Origin: Methanosphaerula subterraneus
GTDB taxonomy: Archaea > Halobacteriota > Methanomicrobia > Methanomicrobiales > Methanospirillaceae
Reading direction: 5' to 3'
DNA: 64,000 nt
Assembly (NCBI RefSeq): GCF_052055875.1
Contig: NZ_CP170508.1
Location: 186,001 to 250,000 of the forward strand
A program made the translations under genes and the position numbers. The notes beneath the pieces were generated by a model that made no database searches, was not told the origin of the DNA, and saw only the letters and a program-made list of their open reading frames with translations. Of the stretch, positions 24,140 to 33,754 are shown piece after piece (the stretch's first letter is position 1; every line of letters starts with the position of its first letter).

Positions 24140-26899
24140 ATGAAACGGTGTTTCGACAGGCCGCATAATGGTATTCTTGTGTGTATGATCGTATTCCTGC
24201 TGCTTGGTGTAGTAGTGGGTGGGGCATCTGCTGAGGTTAATCTCTCCTCCACTTCGATGCAGCTCCCGATTATGCATCTGAACGATTCGACGCTGAATCG
24301 TCAGATCGATCAGTATGATGCTGCACCCACGGCTCCTCTCGGCGCCGCTGGCCTCCTCAAGGCACGCCTCGGGTTCAGCAGAACCAAAGATCTCCTTCCA
24401 TACCTGGATTATAATGCTGTTCAGCGGGATCAGAATCCGACTGGCAACTGCTGGGTCTGGGTCGGTACCGGCCTGATGGAGATAACGCATCAGGTGGAGG
24501 ACGGGATTCGGGATCCCCTGTCGATCCAGTACTTCGACTCCACCTATCATGGCGGATCAGGGCCGAACTGGGCCGGCAATGGCGGGACCCTGGCGGATTT
24601 TGTTGGTTTTTATCAGCAGCAGAAGATTGCAGTTCCTGCATCCAATCCCAACGCCTCGTTCCAGGACAATACCTACTGGTGCAATGACAACAGCCGTGCC
24701 TGGGTGAGGGCTTCGGATATCGCGACTGACCCGAACTACCCGATAACATCGATCCAGGAGCAGAAGATTCCAACCCGCGATGTCGGAACTGAAGCGGCCA
24801 TTGCAAATATCAAGACCGTTCTGGACAGTAACCGGGGGGTCTATTTCGCGTTCCGACTTCCGAACGAAAGAGCGTGGAACGATTTCAATCGATTCTGGCT
24901 TGAAGGGAACCAATCGGCGGTCTGGAATCCGGGCCTCTATGATGGAGTGGCCTGGGAGTCCTGGAGCGGAGGGAGCCACGCGGTCCTCTGTGTCGGGTAC
25001 CAGGATACCGATCCGAACAACCGGTACTGGATCATGCTCAACTCCTGGGGAACTGCCCTTGGAAACCGACCGAACGGCCTCTTCCGGGTGAAGATGGACA
25101 TCGATTACGATGCAGCGTTCACCTCCTCGAGATCGATCCCTGCAACTGAATGGGAGTCCATCGATATGGCCTATGGTTCCTCTCCTCAACCGGTGCTGAC
25201 CGTGGGACCCTATACCACCCATACCGTCCCCTGCAGGGTTGAGGCAGAGGACTATGACTATGGAGGGGAGAACGTCTCGTATTACGACATTTCCGATGGA
25301 AATTCCGGGAGAGTGTACCGGAATGATGACGTGGACATCGAACAGACCACAGAGGCCGGAGGTTTCAATGTCGGATGGATCCGGAATGGGGAGTGGCTGC
25401 AGTACACACTTGAGGTTCCCGATGCCGGCGATTATGAGATGCTGATCCGGACCGCCACGCCTGTCGCCGGGGACCAGATTGTGGTCAATGTCGACGGCCA
25501 GGGGGCAGGGACCGTGATCATCCCAAAGACCGGTCTCTTCAATCAGTACACCAATGTCACCCTTCCGGTAACGTTCTCTGCCGGGAGGCATATGATCAGG
25601 CTGACCTTCGTTGGAGATCGTCAGAACATCGATTTCTTTGAGATCACCCCCGATATCCCTGCAGAGCAGGGAGTGCTCGACGGCAGGCTTGCCCTCGAGT
25701 CCATCCCTTCGGGCGCCTCGGTCTTCCTCGATAACGTGCTGGCCGGCATGACTCCCCTGACGATCCCTTCCCTGCGTCCTGGTACTCACCATCTTGATAT
25801 CGCAAAGAGCGGATACCAGACCCGGCAACTGACAACCGTGATAAAATCAGGACAGACTCAACAGGTGAATGTGTCCCTTCAACGAAGTTATCCGGCCCCT
25901 TACGTGAATCACACGCTTCCTACGGTTATCGAGGCGGAGGACTATAACCTTGGAGGCGAGCTGGTCGGATACCATGACACCACTCCCTGGAACGAAGGAG
26001 CGGTCTACAGGAATGATGGCGTCGACATCGAGCCGATCCGCACAACAGGTGGCTATAAGGTCTGCTGGATCAGGGATGGAGAGTGGCTCACCTATACGGC
26101 TGTCATCCCCCAGGCAGGAGATTATACCGTCACGTTCACCGGCTGTTCGATCAATTCGGGATCGACATGTACGCTCTCCATCGATGATACCGAATTGACG
26201 ATGGTCTCATTGCCGAATACCGGATCCTCGGACCGCTTTGGAACGGTCCAGCGGACGGTAACTCTGCCTGCAGGGGTGCATCTGCTGAAACTGTCATTTA
26301 CCGGACGACAGGATGTCGATCATCTTCAATTCGATGCAGTCGAAACGAAGGTTCCTGTCTCTCCGACAACTACCGGTACAACCGCCCCGATCCTGGAGAC
26401 GCCTGTAGCCTCTCCATCAGAAACGCCTCTCGTCAAACCGACTCCTTCTGTAACCCCCGGTCAACCTCAGTCGCTTCCAGGTCAGATCCAGGCAGAGGAT
26501 TTTGATGCAGGTGGAGAGATGGTTGCATACCATGACACTACACCTGAAAACCTCGGGGAGTCCTATCGGGATGAGGGGGTGGATATTGTCTATAATCCTG
26601 TAGATGGAAGCAACAGCGTCACTGCAGTCGAAACAGGGGAGTGGCTCAGGTACCCTGTGTCCGTCCCGGAGAGCGGGGTGTATAAAGCCGGCTTTAGAGT
26701 TGCTGCCAATACATCTGGATCAATAATTGATCTTCAGATCGATGGTTCTAACCTGAGCGCTGTCCAGGTGCCGGATACCAGGTCTCTCTCTTCCTTCACC
26801 TGGATAACCAGGCAGATCTGGCTTCCGGCGGGCCAGCATATGCTCCGTTTGAACTTCAACGGTCCATCTTCGATCGATGCGATAAAAATATCCCAGTGA
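24140..26899 (+). CDS. Secreted papain-family (C1) peptidase with CBM6-like and PEGA domains
   Basis: A 919-residue exported protein. Signal peptide about 1-32. Peptidase C1 domain about 90-345 with nucleophile C104 (NPTGNCWVW), H280 (GGSHAVLCVGY) and N301 (YWIMLNSWG), so the catalytic triad is present. Three CBM6-like beta-sandwich repeats follow (about 370-505, 595-735, 780-919), each opening with an E-AEDYD-type phrase such as RVEAEDYDYGGENVSYYD. A PEGA domain (about 512-580) lies between the first two and a Thr/Pro linker precedes the third. It probably binds carbohydrate or envelope and cleaves protein outside the cell. GAGGGGTAGGGG gives a strong ribosome site. The cysteine motif departs from the usual CGSCW. 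Confidence 0.9.
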   Translation: MKRCFDRPHNGILVCMIVFLLLGVVVGGASAEVNLSSTSMQLPIMHLNDSTLNRQIDQYDAAPTAPLGAAGLLKARLGFSRTKDLLPYLDYNAVQRDQNPTGNCWVWVGTGLMEITHQVEDGIRDPLSIQYFDSTYHGGSGPNWAGNGGTLADFVGFYQQQKIAVPASNPNASFQDNTYWCNDNSRAWVRASDIATDPNYPITSIQEQKIPTRDVGTEAAIANIKTVLDSNRGVYFAFRLPNERAWNDFNRFWLEGNQSAVWNPGLYDGVAWESWSGGSHAVLCVGYQDTDPNNRYWIMLNSWGTALGNRPNGLFRVKMDIDYDAAFTSSRSIPATEWESIDMAYGSSPQPVLTVGPYTTHTVPCRVEAEDYDYGGENVSYYDISDGNSGRVYRNDDVDIEQTTEAGGFNVGWIRNGEWLQYTLEVPDAGDYEMLIRTATPVAGDQIVVNVDGQGAGTVIIPKTGLFNQYTNVTLPVTFSAGRHMIRLTFVGDRQNIDFFEITPDIPAEQGVLDGRLALESIPSGASVFLDNVLAGMTPLTIPSLRPGTHHLDIAKSGYQTRQLTTVIKSGQTQQVNVSLQRSYPAPYVNHTLPTVIEAEDYNLGGELVGYHDTTPWNEGAVYRNDGVDIEPIRTTGGYKVCWIRDGEWLTYTAVIPQAGDYTVTFTGCSINSGSTCTLSIDDTELTMVSLPNTGSSDRFGTVQRTVTLPAGVHLLKLSFTGRQDVDHLQFDAVETKVPVSPTTTGTTAPILETPVASPSETPLVKPTPSVTPGQPQSLPGQIQAEDFDAGGEMVAYHDTTPENLGESYRDEGVDIVYNPVDGSNSVTAVETGEWLRYPVSVPESGVYKAGFRVAANTSGSIIDLQIDGSNLSAVQVPDTRSLSSFTWITRQIWLPAGQHMLRLNFNGPSSIDAIKISQ

Positions 26900-26934
26900 A
26901 CATGAGGTCTGAATAGGAAAATTCTGTTTTCTGT

Positions 26935-29280
26935 TCACTGAAGAGATCCATTTATTCCGTTTTTAAAACAGCCGTCCGGAAGGATGATCTCAAACCTGAC
27001 CCCACAGTCTGGTTCACCATTCTCACGGATCATAATACCGGTCATCCCGAGGATCTCTCGGATCAGAAAGAGACCAAGACCGGTATTTTTTCCGAATCCA
27101 TGGACAAATATCTGTTCTTTCAGGTTTTCAGGGACGCCACAGCCGTTATCCTCGTAGACGATCCTCAATCCGTGTTCACTCTGTTGTGCGCTGATGCTGA
27201 TCATGGTCACATGATGACCGTGTCTGATCGAATTTTCAACGAGATTGTAGAAGACCCGATCGAGAAGAGGATCTGTATAGATCTCCAGATCTCCGAGGGA
27301 TAGAATGAATGAGAGGTCTCTGACATCGATCTGGGCTATCCCTCTCATCAGACTCTCCTGCACGTTCATAAATCCCGGTCGCCTGGTTCCCATCTCCTGA
27401 TAATCCCTGGTGAACTCTAGTTGTTCTCTGATGTTCCAGCATCCGATCTCTGCCTGAGCCAGCGGCTCGAGGACTGCAGGGGCTGGAGAGATCTCCTGGG
27501 CGAGCGTGATATATCCCTGAATGGCGGTCAGTTGATTCAACACATCATGACGGGATATCCTGGCCAGCAGGGCCATCTTTCTGTTTGCCAGTTGTAAAGC
27601 AGATTCAGCCTGTTTCTGTTCGGTTATGTCACGTCCGACAGACTGATATTCGAGCACATTCCCGGAGTCATCAAAGATGGCGCGGTCGCTCCATTGCTGC
27701 CAGCGCACCTCTCCTGATGGCATCACGCATCTGTTCTCGATGGTTCCTACTGGATGCTCCGGGGTGAGCGATTTAAAGAAATTCCGTACCTTCTGGATGT
27801 CATCTTTATACAGAATCGGGATGAAGGTATGACCGATGATCTGCTCATAGGTCCTGTTGAAGTAGGTGCAATAAGCCTCATTGACGAAGGTGAAGGTACT
27901 GTCCGGGAGGAATCTGCAGATGAACTCGGTCTGTTCATTGACCATTGCACGATACCAGTTTTCGCGCTCAAGGAGTGCCTGTTGTGCCATCTTCTGTTCC
28001 GTGATATCGATCAGAGAGGCCACGCTCCGCTTGGAATGGGAGATCACCCCGACGGTCAATATCACAGTCCTGACCTCGCCATTGGCTGTGATGAACCTTG
28101 ATTCATACGTCCATGGAGCATTTTTGCCCGGTATTCTTCTCAGGTCGTGGTACTGTACCATCTTCTTCTGGTCTTTCGCTTCAAAGAACTCGGTCCACTT
28201 TTTTTTACCTTCAATCTCTTCTTTTGAAAAGCCAGATAGTGAGGAGAAACCAGTGTTCACCAGTGCAATGGTCTTATCTTCTTCGATAATGAGCATCGCT
28301 GTGCCACTGTTCTCAAAGATGATCCTGTACTGGTCCTCCATCTCCCATGCAAGCCGCTCAGCCTTCTTTCGCTCCGCATCCCCCTGGAGTGCACTGAGCC
28401 CATAACTGAGATCTGCAGCCAGCTGAATCAGCAGGGCCACCTCTTCCTGATCGAATGCATCCGGTTGGTCTGAATAGATCTTCAGGACACCCGGCTCCCC
28501 CTGTCCGGAGTCGAGTGGGACTGAAATCGAGGCAGCAAACCCGTGCATAAGCGCATATTTATTCAGGACGATTTCATCCTTTGCAGGTTTCTCTCTCGAG
28601 ACTGCAGGCATTCCTGTACTGAGCGCAGTCATTGTGTCCAGACATTGTAAGTCAGACTCCTTCCCGCTGGATCTGCAGGTATCGAGGTACCCGCTGTCAT
28701 CCCCGGCTCGGCTGACCTCGAGAAGCGGGAGTTCATCCCCCTCCCGATAGCCGACCCAGACGAAGTGATAACCCCCCTCTTCAACGATCACCCTGCAGAT
28801 CGTCTCCAGGAGCTGCCTTTCATCGGTCGCCCTGACCAGTTCTGCGTTGCATGCGCTGATCATCCGGAGGGCACGGTTCAGTCGAGCAAGACGTTCATCA
28901 GCCTTGCTCTGTTCCACTGCCCGGTTTAACATGTTTGCAAGTTCGGCGAACTGGGCCCGGGGGGACCCTCCTTTCTGAAGGTAGTAGTTTGCACCGTTGT
29001 TCAGTGCTTCTATCACCACATCTTCACGTCCTTTCCCAGTGAAGAGGATAAAGGGGAGTTTGTTGTATCGCTTTCTGATTGCAATCAACAGATCGATCCC
29101 ATTCATTCCAGGCATCTGATAATCAGAGACGACCGCATCGTAATGACGGGCAGCAAGCAAATCGAGTGCTCGTTCTGGTTCCTGCACGGTCTCTACATGC
29201 ATTTCCCCCTGCCTCTCAAGGAAAGCCTTTCCCAGTGAAAGCAGGGCTGGCTCGTCATCGATATAGAGAAGTGTGACCAT
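26935..29280 (-). CDS. REC-GAF-PAS-PAS histidine kinase
   Basis: A 781-residue soluble hybrid sensor: receiver (1-120, acidic D8/D9, D53 in VVSDYQMPGMNG), GAF (about 150-310), two PAS domains (about 320-435 and 440-560; the second contains TEFICRFLPDSTF), a HisKA-like helix with SRHDVLNQLTAIQGY typical of archaeal kinases, and an ATPase with NLVENSIRHG, EDNGCGVP and TGLGLFLI. The receiver at the N-terminus suggests it acts downstream of another kinase. Its second PAS is close to that of the partial protein at 1-644. It ends convergent with the C1 peptidase; an AT-rich promoter region (29281-29499) lies upstream. Confidence 0.92.
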   Translation of the reverse strand: MVTLLYIDDEPALLSLGKAFLERQGEMHVETVQEPERALDLLAARHYDAVVSDYQMPGMNGIDLLIAIRKRYNKLPFILFTGKGREDVVIEALNNGANYYLQKGGSPRAQFAELANMLNRAVEQSKADERLARLNRALRMISACNAELVRATDERQLLETICRVIVEEGGYHFVWVGYREGDELPLLEVSRAGDDSGYLDTCRSSGKESDLQCLDTMTALSTGMPAVSREKPAKDEIVLNKYALMHGFAASISVPLDSGQGEPGVLKIYSDQPDAFDQEEVALLIQLAADLSYGLSALQGDAERKKAERLAWEMEDQYRIIFENSGTAMLIIEEDKTIALVNTGFSSLSGFSKEEIEGKKKWTEFFEAKDQKKMVQYHDLRRIPGKNAPWTYESRFITANGEVRTVILTVGVISHSKRSVASLIDITEQKMAQQALLERENWYRAMVNEQTEFICRFLPDSTFTFVNEAYCTYFNRTYEQIIGHTFIPILYKDDIQKVRNFFKSLTPEHPVGTIENRCVMPSGEVRWQQWSDRAIFDDSGNVLEYQSVGRDITEQKQAESALQLANRKMALLARISRHDVLNQLTAIQGYITLAQEISPAPAVLEPLAQAEIGCWNIREQLEFTRDYQEMGTRRPGFMNVQESLMRGIAQIDVRDLSFILSLGDLEIYTDPLLDRVFYNLVENSIRHGHHVTMISISAQQSEHGLRIVYEDNGCGVPENLKEQIFVHGFGKNTGLGLFLIREILGMTGIMIRENGEPDCGVRFEIILPDGCFKNGINGSLQ

Positions 29281-29499
29281 GTGCGATCTGTCAAAAAGAG
29301 TTTTTCGTATTCATCTTATAGTTCTCTCAGTGAATCGCCTTTGGAGATATCTATTAATATTTCAGATTGTACCACTTAAATATACCTATTTTCCTCATGG
29401 ATGATTCGGGGAGACTCAAATAATTAATAGCAAATACTCACTCTTCTTCAAAAATAAGGGGTAAATTTTCTGTATTTTCTATCTCTCTCCTAGATGTCT

Positions 29500-30855
29500 T
29501 CATCGCCGGTCGACGAACCTGCGTGGTCTCCCTTTCAGACTGGCGAGTTCAAGCCCCCCCGGCGAAGTGAAATTGAAGATGACCGAAACCTGTTTGTCAT
29601 CCATGGCCTCTTTGAGGGTGGTTCTTCCAGTGAGGAGGGTGGCAAGGAATCGCTCCCTGATCCCGCTCTTATCTGCTGTGGCCGGGTCTCTGCATTCCAT
29701 GCTCACGCGCAGCACAGTCTCTCCCTGATCGCCGCCCTCATAGAGAAATGCCTCATATTCTCCGGTCAGGTCCAGCATATTCTCAGGCTGAAAGACCCCC
29801 TGCTCGATATCCACCCTATTAAGGCTGGTTCCACCGACCCATTTTCTCTCAGCCTCACGCATAGGGGGATCAATTCTGAGGTGAGTTCGTCCGCAGGCAC
29901 ATCGGTCCCGTGATCGAACAACTGTGGTGTCCTCAGTGTCATAGTTGATCAGGAGGGTGCCGGCATTTTTTCCGACCGGGAGCAGGGTGGTCAGGACAAT
30001 TCTCCCGGGGTCTCCATCCCTAACAAATCGCTGCATTTGAGGATCATAGAGGTCCAGATGGACCAGGTCTTCAGGAACATGCAGCCCGATCTGCTGCCTG
30101 CACTCCCCACACATCGTCCCCTCGGTGCTGCCATAGGTGTTGTATATGGGGCATCCCCAGAGTGCTGATACATACTGTCGTGCCTCTTCAGCGAAAGCCT
30201 CTCCACCGACGATCAGGTTTTTGATCCCGGCTTCCTCAGGTTCGAGTCCCTCTCTCTTCATCCGTTCTGCAAGGTGGAGGAGTTTGAAGATTGAGCCGAT
30301 GATGACAGTTGGTTGATAACTTTTGATCACCCTGGTCGGGAATGTGCAGCTCCCTTCAGGGATCACGGTGAACTTCAGGCGTTGTGCGGCAACCGTCATG
30401 GTATTTGCGCCGACATTCATGCCGTACGAGGCGCAGACTACGACCCGGTCCCCCGGGCCCACCCCCTGGGAGACAAAGGCCCTGGCGTACTTCTCTGCAT
30501 ACCGTTGCCAGTCTTCCCAGGTCAGGAAGAGTGACTTTGGGATGCCGGTGGTCCCGCTGGTCTCATGTATCGTGAAGACCTGTTCCTGGGGCACGCTCCT
30601 GAATTCGAACTCGGGGGTCACTGGGGGTTGATGCTCCCTGATCGTGACCCCTGATATGATCGGCAGGTCGAGCAGGTCTTCATGCGTGGTGACTTCATCA
30701 GGATTGATCCGGTGCTCTAAAAACCAGTGATGATAGAAGGGCGAGTGCCGGTCGGCATAGGCGATCGTATATCTGACCCGTTCGTCGATTAGGGCGTCTA
30801 AATCGCTCCGATCCATGGTTTCTATCGATTGGTTGAAGAACTCCCGTCCTGGCAT
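29500..30855 (-). CDS. Phenylacetate-CoA ligase-like enzyme, probable coenzyme F390 synthetase
   Basis: A 451-residue adenylate-forming enzyme of the PaaK branch. Motifs: FTIHETSGTTGIPKSLFLT (ATP loop), YNTYGSTEGTMCGEC (adenine-binding A5 region) and the DPGRIVLTTLLPVGKNAG segment. Methanogens carry several such enzymes annotated as coenzyme F390 synthetases, which adenylylate F420 under oxidative stress; that assignment is by family resemblance and could instead be another aryl-CoA ligase. CACGR with nearby cysteines could bind zinc. ATG 30855 is the start; the gene is monocistronic. Confidence 0.78.
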   Translation of the reverse strand: MPGREFFNQSIETMDRSDLDALIDERVRYTIAYADRHSPFYHHWFLEHRINPDEVTTHEDLLDLPIISGVTIREHQPPVTPEFEFRSVPQEQVFTIHETSGTTGIPKSLFLTWEDWQRYAEKYARAFVSQGVGPGDRVVVCASYGMNVGANTMTVAAQRLKFTVIPEGSCTFPTRVIKSYQPTVIIGSIFKLLHLAERMKREGLEPEEAGIKNLIVGGEAFAEEARQYVSALWGCPIYNTYGSTEGTMCGECRQQIGLHVPEDLVHLDLYDPQMQRFVRDGDPGRIVLTTLLPVGKNAGTLLINYDTEDTTVVRSRDRCACGRTHLRIDPPMREAERKWVGGTSLNRVDIEQGVFQPENMLDLTGEYEAFLYEGGDQGETVLRVSMECRDPATADKSGIRERFLATLLTGRTTLKEAMDDKQVSVIFNFTSPGGLELASLKGRPRRFVDRR

Positions 30856-30979
30856 GATCCCTGACTCGGCCGTGATCTCATAAAAAAGGGTGCACAGTCT
30901 AATTTGCAGGATCCCGCGAACATTCCGATACGTTTTTAATCAACTACACCATATCTTGTAAAGCACTTAGTGCGGTAAT

Positions 30980-31051
30980 GCGCCGATAGTGTAGTGGTTA
31001 TCACTAGGCGTTGCCAACGCCTAAACCCGGGTTCGAGTCCCGGTCGGCGCA
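30980..31051 (+). tRNA. tRNA-Gly (GCC anticodon)
   Basis: A complete cloverleaf: acceptor GCGCCGA (30980-30986) pairs with TCGGCGC (31044-31050), discriminator A at 31051. The anticodon stem AGGCG/CGCCT encloses loop TTGCCAA, giving anticodon GCC. T arm CCGGG-TTCGAGT-CCCGG. No intron and no encoded CCA. Confidence 0.97.
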
Positions 31052-31063
31052 TTCGATTTTAAC

Positions 31064-31071
31064 TTTTTTTT
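31064..31071 (+). terminator. Oligo-T tract after tRNA-Gly
   Basis: A run of eight T residues begins 13 bases after the tRNA, as expected for an archaeal terminator. Confidence 0.5.
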
Positions 31072-31433
31072 GAGATTGCTGTTACTCAACGAAGGTTCTG
31101 TTTCGATCTGATTATACAGTCCATGAGATGCGCCATCCTTCCTGATGATACATGACGGTAGGTGATCCAAATCATTGAACTGGTCCTGAAAGATGGGCGG
31201 CAATCTAATGATTACTGCGATGAACGCACCAAATTCGTTTAATGCTCTCTTAAAAACGCGGTGGGGGGATTTTAGGATTTTAAAACTATTCAAAGAATAA
31301 TCAAAGTATCCAGTGGGTTTTTCTTTAGTGAGCGTCTCCAAACCAGGTAAGTCTGATCTGTCTTATCTGTTAGGTATTCGACGCTGACCGATTCGGGTCT
31401 GATCGGAACTCAGTATCGAAGGCGGGCGTCAGG
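31072..31433. other. Intergenic region with no recognised gene
   Basis: About 360 bases between the tRNA and the archaemetzincin 3' end. A minus-strand frame (31021-31341) runs antisense through the tRNA and is the familiar artefact ending in APTGTRTRV. I see nothing else. Confidence 0.5.
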
Positions 31434-31961
31434 TCAGTGCGCGAGTTGCTGCTGACAGCGGGGGCAGAGCATCTTCTTCTTCCGGTCCAGTTCATCGAGG
31501 GTGTCGGGTTTGAACATGCAGCATTCGGGGTTTGTGCAGTGTTCCAGACCGAGCAGGTGCCCGATCTCGTGGGCCCCCTCCTTGGCGATCCGATCGATAA
31601 GGTCGTCATCGTTCTCGAAGCGCCCATAATACTCATTATCGAGACGGGCTGTTGAGACAACGGCCACCCCGTTATTTGGGCGTGCCAGGCCAAAGACAAA
31701 GTCATATCCTGGAATAAAAAGGTCTCCGGCGATGACCAGCAGCATCAGGTCTGATATTGCCGCACAGGTGCGAATGGTATCGATACAGGTCAGCAGTTGC
31801 CGGGCATTGTACTGTCGCCGGCCCGGGTCATACCCCTTCAACAGCAGCCCCCCTTCTATCACGACCTCTGCGGGCATCTGGAGGATCATCGAGATACACC
31901 GCTGCACGGGTGCCTGAATTCCAGCAGGAGCACGCTCATCCCAAAATATTTTGATACCCAT
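31434..31961 (-). CDS. amzA: Archaemetzincin zinc metallopeptidase
   Basis: A 175-residue peptidase with the zinc site HEIGHLLGLEH and four downstream cysteines (NPECC and LCPRC) that form the structural zinc site diagnostic of archaemetzincins. Archaeal members are about this length and lack a signal peptide; the physiological substrate is unknown. The ATG at 31961 lies 16 bases from the divergent UPF0146 start, and a TATA-like box (31987-31993, inside that gene) sits about 27 bases upstream, so the message is probably leaderless. Confidence 0.95.
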   Translation of the reverse strand: MGIKIFWDERAPAGIQAPVQRCISMILQMPAEVVIEGGLLLKGYDPGRRQYNARQLLTCIDTIRTCAAISDLMLLVIAGDLFIPGYDFVFGLARPNNGVAVVSTARLDNEYYGRFENDDDLIDRIAKEGAHEIGHLLGLEHCTNPECCMFKPDTLDELDRKKKMLCPRCQQQLAH

Positions 31962-31993
31962 CAGTATATCTCTAAAGATGGATGGGTATAAAC
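31943..31993. promoter_or_regulatory. Interlocked divergent promoters of amzA and the UPF0146 gene
   Basis: AAAATATTTT (31943-31952) lies about 30 bases before the plus-strand ATG at 31978, inside the amzA coding start. TATAAAC (31987-31993), reading GTTTATA on the minus strand, lies about 28 bases before the amzA ATG at 31961, inside the UPF0146 coding start. Each TATA box would drive a leaderless transcript, so both transcripts cannot easily initiate at once. Confidence 0.5.
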
Positions 31994-32400
31994 ATATTGA
32001 GCGCTCGATCGGTGCTTACATCGGAGCACGATATGGGGACGTGGTCGAGGTCGGGATAGGGCAGAACACGGTCGCGGCAGAGGTAATCCGTGACGCCGGC
32101 GTCAGAGTCCGGTGCAGGGATATTCGACCCCTCGATCCTCCGGCAGGTATCAACTTCGCGCTTGATGACATCTTCAGACCGGACCTCTCACTCTACCGGG
32201 GTGCTGACCTGATCTATGCAATCAGGCCCGGGGTCGAGATGATACCCTCGCTTATTGCGCTCGCCACAGAACTGGATGCCTCTTTGATCGTCTATCACCT
32301 GGGGGATGAAGTGTATCTGGATGGCGGGATCCAGATCAACTGTGGGGTGCGCCTTCACCAGTACTGGGTATCTTCAAAACAGGGTAGCCTGGTGGACTGA
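31978..32400 (+). CDS. UPF0146 family protein
   Basis: A 140-residue archaeal conserved protein. It looks like a small Rossmann methyltransferase-type fold: GDVVEVGIGQNTVAAEVIRD near residue 15, CRDIRPLDPP and a YRGADLIYAIRPGVEM segment. No reaction is established for the family. The ATG at 31978 gives the expected length. Its last 27 bases overlap the convergent rfcL gene. Confidence 0.85.
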   Translation: MDGYKHIERSIGAYIGARYGDVVEVGIGQNTVAAEVIRDAGVRVRCRDIRPLDPPAGINFALDDIFRPDLSLYRGADLIYAIRPGVEMIPSLIALATELDASLIVYHLGDEVYLDGGIQINCGVRLHQYWVSSKQGSLVD

Positions 32401-33729
32401 GACCTTCCGCTCTTCAGGTTTCTTCTCTCCCTCTGTATCCATCCGCATTTTTGGTTTTTTCTCCTTCTTTTCGCGCCCTTTTTGTTCTTTCTGCTGCTCC
32501 TTTATTACAGAACTGACGATCCCGGTCGACCTGGCTTTGTCATGAAGGAAGAAGTTCAATTGATCAGCATCCAGGGCCAGTTCTCTGACATAGCGCTCCG
32601 GTTCCTCTTCCACCAGTGGTCCCATCTGGTCCAGGTACCACTCCCGGAGGGTCTGCTCTGAAACATGGAGCAGTACAGAGAACTTTTTCATCAGGTTCTG
32701 CCGGGTTCCTTTCTGTCTCTTGGCAGTGCTCATCCGTTTCCATCGCTGAGGGGATTGGATCTGCGCGTGGATTCCTCTCCCGTCCGCAGCGGCCGCGGTT
32801 CCAAAGAGCATCGCAGCGGTGGCATATCGCCAGAGGGTGTAATGCTGGCGCCGATAGGTGTCTCCAATAAAGCGGTCTGCATCTGCAAGGGACCTGTAAG
32901 CCGCAGCGATCGAGGTCTGATCCGGGAGATGGTGCAGGTTGGCTTCGAGCCACTGCAGGATCGCGTCAGGCTTATCATCGACGGCATAGGACTGCTGCAG
33001 CAGCCGGTAGTCAGGCTGACCCGAGAAGACGGCTGTGATCAGATCGAAGATCGTCGACCGTTCATCCTTCTGTGAGGTATGTATCGATGCGCTGTCGAGA
33101 TGATCCCTTCCGATAGCGGTCGCATACAGGGCATTGACTGCGGCGCGAAGATCGCCACGGGTGCTCCCTGCGATCTCGTGGAGGGCCTGGTCAGCACAGG
33201 TGATCCCTTCGGATGCACAGATGAACCTGAGCCTTGGCACAATCGAGCGCGCCTGCAGGGCCTTGAACTGAACCAGTTCACACCGGGTCTTGATCTCTGT
33301 GGGAAGGGCGTAGATGTCGTTTGCTATCAAGATTAATGGTTGAAAGGACTGCCTGATCAGGTCGACGATCGCCCGCGCCCCGCCGCGGTCGGCGGTCCCC
33401 TGAAGGTTATCGGCCTCATCGAGCAGGATCAGTTTGTGCGTGGCCCCTGTCAGGCTTCCTGTGGTACTTCCCTGCCCTGCAATCCGGTCGATAGCCCCCT
33501 TGGTCCGCTGATCACTGGCATTCAACTCGATCATATCCCAGTGCATGTCATTGGCCAGCGCGTAGGCGCTTGAGGTCTTCCCGGTCCCGGGCTTTCCATA
33601 CAACAGCAGCGGTTTACTGTTCTTCGACCAGGAAGCAGCCCAATCCACCATCTGCCGTATTGCAGGAGCATTCCCGGTCAAATCCCGGATATGCTCGGGG
33701 CGGTACTTCTCTGTCCAGTCCATACCCAT
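32374..33729 (-). CDS. rfcL: Replication factor C large subunit
   Basis: A 451-residue clamp-loader ATPase that loads PCNA at primer ends. It begins MDWTEKYRPEHIRDLTGN, with Walker A LLYGKPGTGKTSSAYAL, Walker B LILLDEADNL and the sensor region LILIANDIYALP. The C-terminus is highly charged (KEQKGREKKEKKPKM) and ends in KVSVHQATLF, resembling a PCNA-interacting peptide (QATLF). The start is ATG 33729 or 33723; the frame extends upstream to 33897 but that would overlap the divergent gene. Only 25 bases separate the two divergent starts. Confidence 0.95.
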   Translation of the reverse strand: MGMDWTEKYRPEHIRDLTGNAPAIRQMVDWAASWSKNSKPLLLYGKPGTGKTSSAYALANDMHWDMIELNASDQRTKGAIDRIAGQGSTTGSLTGATHKLILLDEADNLQGTADRGGARAIVDLIRQSFQPLILIANDIYALPTEIKTRCELVQFKALQARSIVPRLRFICASEGITCADQALHEIAGSTRGDLRAAVNALYATAIGRDHLDSASIHTSQKDERSTIFDLITAVFSGQPDYRLLQQSYAVDDKPDAILQWLEANLHHLPDQTSIAAAYRSLADADRFIGDTYRRQHYTLWRYATAAMLFGTAAAADGRGIHAQIQSPQRWKRMSTAKRQKGTRQNLMKKFSVLLHVSEQTLREWYLDQMGPLVEEEPERYVRELALDADQLNFFLHDKARSTGIVSSVIKEQQKEQKGREKKEKKPKMRMDTEGEKKPEERKVSVHQATLF

Positions 33730-33754
33730 ACTTCGTTCGATAATCAAATTAATT

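Noticed and set aside
24557..25828. 423-codon minus-strand frame
   Set aside because: Antisense to the C1 peptidase domain, which has a complete catalytic triad.
31021..31341. 106-codon minus-strand frame ending in APTGTRTRV
   Set aside because: That ending is the antisense translation of the tRNA T arm, a well-known annotation artefact.
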